A DNA stretch of 8,463 nucleotides from Christiangramia sp. Lineage in GTDB: Bacteria; Bacteroidota; Bacteroidia; Flavobacteriales; Flavobacteriaceae. Of the stretch, positions 1 through 5,189 are shown piece by piece. The stretch's first letter is position 1, and each line of letters begins with the position of its first letter. The stretch lies in contig JAGXII010000021.1 of the NCBI GenBank assembly GCA_024635735.1, forward strand, positions 1 to 8,463, written 5' to 3'. The notes below the pieces were generated by a model. That model was not told the origin of the DNA. It saw nothing but the letters and a program-made list of their open reading frames with translations, and did no database searches. The translations under genes and the position numbers were made by a program.

Positions 1-474
1 CATGCTTTCTCCACAAAAAACCTTTTTATCCCTGAGATAGATCCCATAGAGCCCCCCCACCAGGACTTCATTATCCCAAACCTCTGTAGAATAGGCCAGT
101 CCATCCTTATGAAGCTGAAGATAATTTTTCTTTATTTCGGGAGTGATCCATGTCGCATCCTGCCCCTTACGATCAATATTTCCGCAATTTTCGATGACCC
201 TCTCGAAGGCCTTGTTAAAAGTGACCTGAAATTTATTCTGGTTTAGAAAAGGTCTCATACTTCTGGAGATTTTAAGATTTTCCGGGAAAAGAACCATTCT
301 GGGATCTGGCGACCACCATAATACCGGCTGATCTTCACTATACCAGGGAAAAATTCCCTTATAGTAAGCATCTATCAAGCGCTCAGGACTTAAATCCCGT
401 CCAACAGCCAGCAAGCCTTCAGCATCTGAAAGCTCCACCGGGGGAAAAGAATCCTGTGGCCTGATGAAATACAC
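1..474 (-). CDS. aat: Leucyl/phenylalanyl-tRNA--protein transferase (partial, C-terminus off the left edge)
   Basis: Aat is a cytosolic enzyme that moves Leu or Phe from its aminoacyl-tRNA to proteins with an N-terminal Arg or Lys, marking them for ClpS/ClpAP degradation (N-end rule). I translated 158 codons from the minus strand. The family block FPWYSEDQPVLWWSPDPR is at residues 42-59, SRSMRPF follows at 70-76, and FCGESM is at 153-158. Glu156 falls in the position of the catalytic Glu156 of E. coli Aat. The frame is open to base 1, so the last third, including the second catalytic acidic residue, is missing. The start is GTG at 474. No ATG lies upstream in frame before a stop at 529-531, and residues from 2 on match the usual Aat N-terminus (YFIRP...FPPVE). 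It lies just downstream of the DUF3127 terminator, and I see no clear promoter of its own in the 25 bases between, so read-through or an atypical promoter is possible. Confidence 0.95.
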   Translation of the reverse strand, partial: MYFIRPQDSFPPVELSDAEGLLAVGRDLSPERLIDAYYKGIFPWYSEDQPVLWWSPDPRMVLFPENLKISRSMRPFLNQNKFQVTFNKAFERVIENCGNIDRKGQDATWITPEIKKNYLQLHKDGLAYSTEVWDNEVLVGGLYGIYLRDKKVFCGESM

Positions 475-494
475 TTTGTTTAGTTTTAATTCTG

Positions 495-530
495 AAAATA
501 AAAAAGTCCGGTTACAATAGTACCGGACTT
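495..530 (-). terminator. Intrinsic terminator of the flavin reductase-DUF3127 unit
   Basis: A perfect 9-bp stem, AAGTCCGGT/ACCGGACTT (504-512 with 522-530), has a 9-base loop. On the minus strand it runs into TTTTTT, one A, then TTTT (505 down to 495). The plus-strand side has no T-run, so it acts on minus-strand transcripts. It lies 22 bases past the DUF3127 stop. Confidence 0.85.
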
Positions 531-552
531 ATAAAATATTTATGCTTTTATT

Positions 553-927
553 TTAAAAAGGAAGATCATCGTAATCCTCTTCATTTAAATCATTTGCCGG
601 TTCAAATTGATCTGGTGGCGGGACATTGGAACCACCTGAAGGCTGTTGTGCAGCAAGGTTTTCAATTCTCCAACCCTGGATAGAATTGAAATATTTGGTT
701 TCTCCCTGCGGGCTCACCCATTCTCTACCTCTTAAATTCACACCTACCTTAACCGGCTGTCCTACCTGAAATGCATCTAGAAGACTGCATTTATCCTGTA
801 CGAATTCGATCATGATAGGTTGCGGGTACTGCTCCTCTGTAGTAACAACCATTTCTCTTTTCTGAAATCCGTTGCTACCAAATGTTTTAGTGTCGCCAAT
901 AAGCTTAATTTTTCCTTGTACTTCCAT
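553..927 (-). CDS. DUF3127 family protein with SSB-like acidic C-terminal tip
   Basis: This 124-residue protein matches what I know as DUF3127, a small Bacteroidota family of unknown function related in shape to OB-fold single-stranded DNA-binding proteins. Residues 1-92 form a compact beta-rich domain: MEVQGKIKLIGDTKTFGSNGFQKRE, then VGVNLRGREW, then YFNSIQGWRIE. A Pro/Gly/Ser/Asn-rich linker follows at about 94-108. The acidic tail NEEDYDDLPF occupies the last ten residues. In SSB a linker and a D-D-x-P-F tip recruit repair and replication partners, so the layout here is that of an SSB in miniature. No signal peptide or membrane segment is visible, so it is cytosolic. The start ATG is 6 bases after the flavin reductase stop, so the two are probably co-transcribed, and a strong terminator follows. 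DNA binding and partner recruitment are inference. Confidence 0.85.
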   Translation of the reverse strand: MEVQGKIKLIGDTKTFGSNGFQKREMVVTTEEQYPQPIMIEFVQDKCSLLDAFQVGQPVKVGVNLRGREWVSPQGETKYFNSIQGWRIENLAAQQPSGGSNVPPPDQFEPANDLNEEDYDDLPF

Positions 928-933
928 CGTCGT

Positions 934-1806
934 TTATTTTGCTAATAATAATTTCCAGGCGTTTTCCGGTTCATCCTTTTGAAGATAGGATTGCGCCTTT
1001 TTATGAATATTTTCTCTATTTCCTTTTTTAACCAGTTCAGCATCTTCCGGATGACTTTCAAGAAATTCCTGAATTTTGGAATTTTCAGGCAGTGCTTCCA
1101 CATTTCCTAATTTCCCAAGGTCATTTCCTGTAAGGGTCTTACTGTTTCTTATTTCCTGTGGAATACCATCCACTCCTATTCCCAGAGTAGAAAGCGGCTT
1201 TGGAACTTCAAACATTCCCATATTCGCACGGGTATACCAGTTTCCTCCCATTCGAGCGACCTGGTCTATTTTATGCTGATCAATATAGCCGTTTTCATCA
1301 AGAATTTCTTCCTTAATATGCATTTTTATTACATGACATACCACCAGATTTCCGGCTCCACCTTCCTGCCCGGTTTCGATTACATCCTTTATCTTACATT
1401 CAAACTGTACCGGTGATTCGGCTACACGAAAAGGCTTCACAAGCTCTGATTTCAACATAGTGAGACCCGCTTTTTCAAACTCATTAACGCCTTCGGCATA
1501 CTCGGTACTGGAAAGAGACATTTGCTGGACAATATCATAATTTACAATATTGATCACTACCTCATCTGTCTTCTTCGCATTCTCGAAGGTATGTTTGGTG
1601 GTATTATCGCGTCCTCTTCTGGCAGGAGAAAAAATAAGTACCGGAGGATTGGAACCAAAAACATTAAAAAAACTGAAAGGTGAAAGGTTGGGCCTGCCAT
1701 CCTCATCGAGCGTACTGGCAAAAGCAATTGGCCTTGGTCCTACAGCTCCCAGAAGGTATTGATGCAATTTTCCAACACTTACATCTTTAGGTTCTATACT
1801 GAACAT
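934..1806 (-). CDS. Flavin reductase-like (FMN-binding split-barrel) family protein
   Basis: This 290-residue cytosolic protein belongs to the flavin reductase / DIM6-NTAB family, whose members bind FMN in a split barrel and usually reduce flavin with NAD(P)H or act on small redox substrates. Family blocks are visible: GPRPIAFAST at 23-32, NLSPFSFFN at 40-48, NPPVLIFSP at 53-61, the RDNTTKH segment at 66-72 that contacts flavin phosphate in relatives, and SPVQFECK at 131-138. The C-terminal ~70 residues (from about 220) are a charged helical extension. I chose the ATG at 1806 although the frame stays open to 1866. The first 20 codons of the longer version are unlike the family, and a TACCTTTG promoter box lies inside them, giving a short leader to 1806. 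DUF3127 follows after 6 bases. The true substrate cannot be read from sequence. Confidence 0.88.
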   Translation of the reverse strand: MFSIEPKDVSVGKLHQYLLGAVGPRPIAFASTLDEDGRPNLSPFSFFNVFGSNPPVLIFSPARRGRDNTTKHTFENAKKTDEVVINIVNYDIVQQMSLSSTEYAEGVNEFEKAGLTMLKSELVKPFRVAESPVQFECKIKDVIETGQEGGAGNLVVCHVIKMHIKEEILDENGYIDQHKIDQVARMGGNWYTRANMGMFEVPKPLSTLGIGVDGIPQEIRNSKTLTGNDLGKLGNVEALPENSKIQEFLESHPEDAELVKKGNRENIHKKAQSYLQKDEPENAWKLLLAK

Positions 1807-1821
1807 AGAAAAATTTTTACG

Positions 1822-1856
1822 CAAAGGTAAAGAAATGTAGAAGGAATGAAAAGCAA
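1822..1856 (-). promoter_or_regulatory. Probable promoter of the flavin reductase-DUF3127 unit
   Basis: On the minus strand TACCTTTG (1829-1822) matches the Bacteroidota -7 box TAnnTTTG exactly. A TTG (1856-1854) lies 24 bases upstream, slightly beyond the usual 17-23. The predicted transcript would start near 1816, only about 10 bases before the ATG at 1806. This also argues against the longer reading frame. Confidence 0.5.
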
Positions 1857-1920
1857 TAGAATACAATAAAAATAGTATGAAAACGCTTATATTTAATTCT
1901 ATTAAAAGCCGGAATACTAC

Positions 1921-3069
1921 ATGAATTTACCCGACGAACGCAGTTTCAACCGCTGGTTTATCATTATTTCCTGTTTGGTGGTGATTGCTCTTGTGCTGTG
2001 GAACACCAGTATCTTTTTTCAAAGCCTCAAAGAAGATGAACGTGCAAAGATGCATATATGGGCTCAGGCACAGGAAGAACTAAGTACCGCTCCCAAAGAT
2101 GCCGACCTGGATCTTATTCTTGAGATCCTCAATAATAATACTACTATCCCTATCATTCATACCAATGAACATGGGGAGATAGCCTATACTACCAATATTG
2201 ATCCTGCAATTCTGGATGATCCGGAAAAAACCCGCGAATATCTCGAAGATCTGAAGGATGAGAATGAGCCAATCATGGTCGACCTGGGCGACGGACAGGT
2301 ACAAAATCTCTATTACGGAAATTCTCCTGCTCTTAATAAACTGAAGTTTTACCCAATTGGGCTCACCCTTATTGGTTTTTTATTCGTAGGAGTTGTTTAT
2401 TTCTTCTATACTACCACCAAAAGCAGTGAACAGAATAAGCTTTGGGCGGGAATGGCCAAGGAAACTGCCCACCAGATCGGGACTCCCCTTAGTTCCCTGA
2501 TTGGCTGGACCGAGATTTTAAAAACTGAAAATGTGAATCCTTCCTATGTGGAAGAGATGGAAAAGGATATTGACAGGCTTAAAACCATTACAGAGCGATT
2601 TTCAAAAATAGGTTCTTCACCTAATCTTCAGAAAACTGATATTGTGGGGGCTACCAAGGAAAGTTTTGAATATTTGAAAACCAGAAGCTCAAATCTAATC
2701 GAATTCAGTTTAAGAGCGCCACGACAGCCAATTTATGTAATGTTGAATGAACAGTTGTATAGCTGGACTATTGAGAACCTGGTTAAAAACGCTATTGATG
2801 CCATGCGTGGGAAAGGATCTCTGAAAATTGAAATAAAACAGGATCTTAAACAGGCACATATTTATATCACTGATTCCGGCAAAGGGATTGAGAAGAGCAA
2901 ATACCGGCTTATATTCGAGCCAGGGCAAACCACCAAAAAGAGAGGATGGGGACTTGGTCTTTCACTTGCAAAAAGAATTGTTGAAGAGTATCACAAAGGA
3001 AAAATAAAAGTAGCCAGAAGCGAGATCAATAAGGGATCTACATTTCAGATAAGCCTAAAAAAAAGTTAG
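1921..3069 (+). CDS. Membrane sensor histidine kinase (orphan)
   Basis: This 382-residue sensor kinase should autophosphorylate on histidine and pass the phosphate to a response regulator. It has a membrane segment at about 12-33, a ~110-residue extracytoplasmic region (35-143, acidic, with no domain I recognise), a second membrane segment at about 144-163, and then the kinase core with no obvious HAMP linker. The H-box is AKETAHQIGTPLSSLIGW (179-196) with phospho-acceptor His184. The N-box is ENLVKNAIDAM (285-295), G1 is DSGKGI (318-323), the F-box is FEPG (332-335) and G2 is GWGLGL (342-347), so the ATP lid is complete. The residue after His is Gln rather than the usual Glu/Asp, while the Thr at +4 is kept. 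No response regulator is in the window. Upstream I see only a weak TATATTTA at 1888-1895. The stop codon overlaps the end of the opposing thioesterase gene. Confidence 0.93.
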   Translation: MNLPDERSFNRWFIIISCLVVIALVLWNTSIFFQSLKEDERAKMHIWAQAQEELSTAPKDADLDLILEILNNNTTIPIIHTNEHGEIAYTTNIDPAILDDPEKTREYLEDLKDENEPIMVDLGDGQVQNLYYGNSPALNKLKFYPIGLTLIGFLFVGVVYFFYTTTKSSEQNKLWAGMAKETAHQIGTPLSSLIGWTEILKTENVNPSYVEEMEKDIDRLKTITERFSKIGSSPNLQKTDIVGATKESFEYLKTRSSNLIEFSLRAPRQPIYVMLNEQLYSWTIENLVKNAIDAMRGKGSLKIEIKQDLKQAHIYITDSGKGIEKSKYRLIFEPGQTTKKRGWGLGLSLAKRIVEEYHKGKIKVARSEINKGSTFQISLKKS

Positions 3070-3479
3070 AATTCACTAATTTTTTCTCTTAACCAGTCGG
3101 GCACAGGAATAGTCTGCTTTTTGCTGAAATCAAAACATACCACAATATCTTTTCCCATAGCGCATATTTCTTCCTGATCATCCAGAACAACATGCTCCAG
3201 CCCGAAACTTTTATTCCCAATAAAATCCAGTTTGGTTTTCACTATTGCATTGCCGGGATAAAAGAGGGATTTCTTAAAATCGCATTTGGTGGAAACCAAC
3301 ATAGTTCCCTGGTCTGAATTCTTATAATGCTCATAAATACTGGTGGCCTCCCAGAAATTAACCCTTCCGCTTTGGAAATAACGCATATAAGACACATTAT
3401 TCACATGTTCATATAAATCCAGATCACTCCAGTCTATACGTAAGCTTAGACTTAATTTATAATCGGAAAGATCTTTCAC
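3066..3479 (-). CDS. 4HBT-superfamily acyl-CoA thioesterase
   Basis: This 137-residue hotdog-fold thioesterase of the YbgC/FadM-like 4HBT type hydrolyses acyl-CoA thioesters in the cytosol. The active-site stretch is RIDWSDLDLYEHVNNVSYMRYF at 14-35. By alignment with 4-hydroxybenzoyl-CoA thioesterase, Asp21 is the likely catalytic carboxylate, and HVNN at 25-28 is the usual signature of this branch. The length fits the family (about 130-140). The start is GTG at 3479-3477, which shares GTGA with the TGA stop of the HIT gene, so translation is probably coupled. The next in-frame Met (32) would remove the active site. The stop overlaps the histidine kinase stop region by 4 bases, leaving no room for a terminator between them. 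The acyl substrate is unknown. Confidence 0.9.
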   Translation of the reverse strand: MKDLSDYKLSLSLRIDWSDLDLYEHVNNVSYMRYFQSGRVNFWEATSIYEHYKNSDQGTMLVSTKCDFKKSLFYPGNAIVKTKLDFIGNKSFGLEHVVLDDQEEICAMGKDIVVCFDFSKKQTIPVPDWLREKISEF

Positions 3480-3871
3480 AGTTCGAGGTTTGAACGAATA
3501 TTCGCTGCCATTGCTTCAAATTCTTCTTTTTCCATGTGCACTTTTTTTGAAAAATCCATTTCTCCCATATGATTGAGAGGAATAAGGTGAACATGAGCAT
3601 GAGGTACTTCCAGGCCTACCACCGCCATTCCTACTCTTTTACAGGGAACAGTTTTCTCCACGGCCATAGCTACACATCTCACAAAGTGCATTAATTCTCT
3701 GTAGACTCCTTCCTCCAGATCCCATAGCTTATCTACTTCCTTTTTAGGAATACAAAGCACATGTCCTTTCGCATTTGGATTAACGTCTAAAAAAGCAAGA
3801 AACTGACTATTTTCGGCGACTTTATAAGATGGGAGCTCCCCTTTTACAATCTTTGTGAATATTGATGCCAT
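3476..3871 (-). CDS. HIT-family (histidine triad) nucleotide hydrolase/transferase
   Basis: This 131-residue cytosolic protein is of the HINT-like branch, which hydrolyses nucleoside phosphoramidates or related nucleotides. The N-terminus MASIFTKIVKGELPSYKVAE is typical, and FLDVNPNAKGHVLCIPKKEV (28-46) forms the nucleotide-binding face. The triad is VPHAHVHLIPL at 89-99, with His91, His93 and His95. His93 corresponds to the nucleophile of human HINT1. The protein is a little longer than minimal HINT proteins owing to a helical C-terminus (about 112-131). It lies between greA and the thioesterase, overlapping the latter by 4 bases. A greA-HIT neighbourhood recurs in flavobacteria as far as I recall. 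No consensus promoter is seen in the 98 bases upstream. Confidence 0.94.
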   Translation of the reverse strand: MASIFTKIVKGELPSYKVAENSQFLAFLDVNPNAKGHVLCIPKKEVDKLWDLEEGVYRELMHFVRCVAMAVEKTVPCKRVGMAVVGLEVPHAHVHLIPLNHMGEMDFSKKVHMEKEEFEAMAANIRSNLEL

Positions 3872-3891
3872 AATGCTTGGTTGGTTTTTTT

Positions 3892-3945
3892 AAAATTAAA
3901 AAATCCTTTTCTCAATTCCGAAAATACTGAAGAAAGAAAAGGATT
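3892..3945 (-). terminator. Probable intrinsic terminator (weak) after greA
   Basis: A perfect 11-bp inverted repeat AATCCTTTTCT/AGAAAAGGATT (3902-3912 with 3935-3945) has a 22-base loop. On the minus strand it is followed by TTTT, AA, TTTT. It lies 24 bases after the greA stop and 30 bases before the HIT start. The stem is AT-rich and the loop long, so read-through into the HIT gene seems likely and this may be only partial termination. Confidence 0.5.
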
Positions 3946-3969
3946 AAATTTTGACACAAACCGTGGAAA

Positions 3970-4446
3970 TTATTCTCTCCAGATTTCTATCACCTCAAAT
4001 TTTACCGTTCCGTTAGGAACTTCAATCTCGGCGCTGTCTCCAACTTTTTTACCTAACAGGCCTTTACCTATAGGTGAATCCACTGAAATTTTACCAGATT
4101 TAAGATCGGCTTCACTTTGAGCTACCAGCTTATAGGTCATTTCTGCCCCGTTGGTCTTATTCTTTATTTTCACATGCGAATGCACCAGTACTTTAGAAGT
4201 GTCTAACTGTGATTCGTCAATAACTCTTGCGTTAGCCACCACTTCTTCCATTTTGGAAATTTTCATTTCCAGCAATCCCTGAGCTTCCTTGGCAGCATCA
4301 TATTCGGCATTTTCACTCAAATCTCCCTTGTCCCTAGCCTCGCCGATAGCCTGAGAAGCTTTAGGTCTCTCTACATCTTTAAGATGATTCAACTCATCTT
4401 TCAGCTTTTTTAACCCCTCTGGGGTGTAATAAGATACTTTGCTCAT
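3970..4446 (-). CDS. greA: Transcription elongation factor GreA
   Basis: GreA inserts its coiled coil into the RNA polymerase secondary channel and stimulates cleavage of backtracked RNA, rescuing stalled elongation. The 158-residue length is the family norm. The N-terminal coiled coil spans about 8-76, and the tip signature EARDKGDLSENAEYDAAKE is at 36-54. Asp42 and Glu45 are the acidic tip residues expected to coordinate the second Mg ion. The C-terminal globular FKBP-like domain (about 80-158) contains SPIGKGLLGKKVGD (124-137). The ATG at 4446 gives the standard N-terminus (MSKVSYYTPEGLKKL). Its promoter lies about 190 bp upstream, so the mRNA has a long structured leader, and regulation by the leader is plausible. 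The HIT gene lies downstream. Confidence 0.98.
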   Translation of the reverse strand: MSKVSYYTPEGLKKLKDELNHLKDVERPKASQAIGEARDKGDLSENAEYDAAKEAQGLLEMKISKMEEVVANARVIDESQLDTSKVLVHSHVKIKNKTNGAEMTYKLVAQSEADLKSGKISVDSPIGKGLLGKKVGDSAEIEVPNGTVKFEVIEIWRE

Positions 4447-4482
4447 AACTTTCTCGTTTTAGTAATTGACGGTGTAAGGGAT

Positions 4483-4616
4483 AAATCCCTAATCCGCAAT
4501 AAATACCTTATAATGATTTAGTAACAAGTCAAATCCCTGGGTAAGGAATTGTCCCGGACAATAAAGCTTTAGTTTGCCGGGATTAAACTATTGCATCATT
4601 AATAGAAAAAATCCCT
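4483..4616 (-). repeat. Three exact copies of AGGGATTT in the greA leader
   Basis: The 8-mer AGGGATTT on the minus strand occurs at 4616-4609, 4538-4531 and 4490-4483. Copies of the complementary (A)ATCCC lie at 4631-4625, 4584-4579 and 4482-4478. Each AGGGAT arm thus has a partner nearby. Copies 1 and 3 form local hairpins, and copy 2 competes with the central hairpin. It could be RNA folding elements or a protein-binding half-site. Confidence 0.55.
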
Positions 4617-4631
4617 GATTTAGCGGGATTT
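4604..4631 (-). terminator. Hairpin plus T-run at the very start of the greA transcript (possible attenuator)
   Basis: AAATCCC (4631-4625) pairs with GGGATTT (4615-4609) across a 9-base loop, and the minus strand continues into a run of six T in all before a C. It has the shape of a weak intrinsic terminator for minus-strand RNA. It begins within a few bases of the predicted start site, so it would release an RNA of only about 30 bases, or act as a stabilising 5' hairpin. Confidence 0.4.
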
Positions 4632-4638
4632 CATTAAT

Positions 4639-4669
4639 CAAATGTAAGAAATTTAATCATTCGGAACAA
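4639..4669 (-). promoter_or_regulatory. greA promoter
   Basis: On the minus strand TTG (4669-4667), a 20-base spacer and TACATTTG (4646-4639) match the Bacteroidota TTG-N17-23-TAnnTTTG consensus exactly. Transcription should begin near 4633. No other minus-strand gene lies between here and 5190, so it most likely serves greA. Confidence 0.7.
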
Positions 4670-4700
4670 TTATATTATTTTCGTTACAATCTAAATTTAT

Positions 4701-5129
4701 ATGAAAAAGCTAATCAGTATTTTCCTTATTTTTCTGGCACTCTCGGCCTGTTCTAACAATGAGGACAATTACAGGGGCAACCCTAATATTCCAGATATTA
4801 GTTTCAGGATTCAGTTAAACTTAAATTTACCTGAATATAATAATCTTCAATATCCGGGAAATTCCTTCGCAACCTATAATTATGGAGTAAAAGGTATTGT
4901 GATTTACAACATCAATGGCACACAATATTCGGCTTTTGAACTCGCCGATCCCAATCATCCACTAAGGGAATGTTCAACAATGACGGTTAATGGTGTAATT
5001 GCCAGTTGCGGTTGCGATGATAATGAGTATAATGTGATTACGGGAGAACTTAGCAGTGGCGAAGGGCAGTATACCATGAAGCCATACAGGATACGGAGAT
5101 CGGGAAATATCCTGGAAGTATGGAACTAA
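4701..5129 (+). CDS. Small lipoprotein, probably a degenerate Rieske-fold protein
   Basis: This 142-residue protein has a lipoprotein signal: MKKLISIFLIFLALSAC, cleaved before Cys17, which is then lipidated. The residues after it (SNNEDN) are acidic, like the surface-export tag of Bacteroidota lipoproteins, so it may face outward. Residues 58-141 follow the order of a Rieske domain: GIVIYNINGTQYSAFE, then ADPNHPLREC, then SCGCDDNEYNVITGE, then YRI and LEV strands. Rieske ligands CxH and CxxH are mostly absent here: the first pair aligns with Asp83/Asn85, and the second with Cys103/Asp106. Cys91 and Cys105 occupy the positions of the structural disulfide in bc1-type Rieske proteins. A 2Fe-2S cluster is therefore unlikely. 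This alignment was done by eye. A near-consensus TATTTTCG (4676-4683) without a clear upstream TTG may be the promoter. No function is known to me. Confidence 0.85.
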   Translation: MKKLISIFLIFLALSACSNNEDNYRGNPNIPDISFRIQLNLNLPEYNNLQYPGNSFATYNYGVKGIVIYNINGTQYSAFELADPNHPLRECSTMTVNGVIASCGCDDNEYNVITGELSSGEGQYTMKPYRIRRSGNILEVWN

Positions 5130-5171
5130 AAAGCCCCCTTCCGGCCAGATTTTACATAGCTGAAAGGAGGC
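5127..5171 (-). terminator. Intrinsic terminator of the TonB-dependent receptor gene
   Basis: GCCCCCTTCC (5133-5142) faces GAAAGGAGGC (5162-5171) across a 19-base loop. On minus-strand RNA all ten positions pair, two as G-U, and the stem runs into a short T-run. On plus-strand RNA the same two positions become C-A mismatches and no T-run follows. It therefore best serves the receptor, whose stop lies just upstream on that strand, and only weakly the lipoprotein. Confidence 0.7.
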
Positions 5172-5189
5172 ATTAAACTCATTAATTTT

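Larger units (their letters stand above)
4447..4633 (-). other. Long structured 5' leader of greA
   Basis: This is the stretch between the predicted greA transcription start (about 4633) and its ATG. Read as RNA on the minus strand it holds several elements in order. The first is a hairpin with a T-run (4631-4604). The second is TCCCGG...CCGGGA (4582-4577 with 4557-4552), extended inward by a bulged TTG/CAA pairing around the palindrome TAAAGCTTTA. The third is the 14-base near-palindrome AGGGATTTATCCCT (4490-4477). AATCCC at 4584-4579 can pair with the neighbouring arm or with AGGGATT at 4538-4532, so alternative folds exist. I see no open reading frame of note and no known riboswitch class. 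Functional control by this leader is inference. Confidence 0.45.

Noticed and set aside
1076..1279. Open frame on the plus strand opposite the flavin reductase gene
   Set aside because: It lies entirely antisense to a gene with clear family motifs, and its translation has no recognisable features.
1807..1866. A 20-codon N-terminal extension of the flavin reductase
   Set aside because: The extra residues do not resemble the family, and the TACCTTTG promoter box lies inside this stretch.
1888..1895. TATATTTA as the histidine kinase promoter
   Set aside because: One mismatch in the -7 box and no upstream TTG; the AT-rich context makes chance matches likely.
2080..2304. Minus-strand open frame inside the histidine kinase gene
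   Set aside because: It is antisense to a coherent kinase sensor region and has no family resemblance.
4623..4634. Tiny leader peptide frame (ATG AAA TCC CGC TAA) at the start of the greA transcript
   Set aside because: The ATG coincides with the predicted transcription start, so it would have no leader; four codons are also too few to judge.
4676..4683. TATTTTCG as a lipoprotein promoter
   Set aside because: One mismatch to TAnnTTTG and no TTG at the right distance; mentioned with the gene but not called as a feature.
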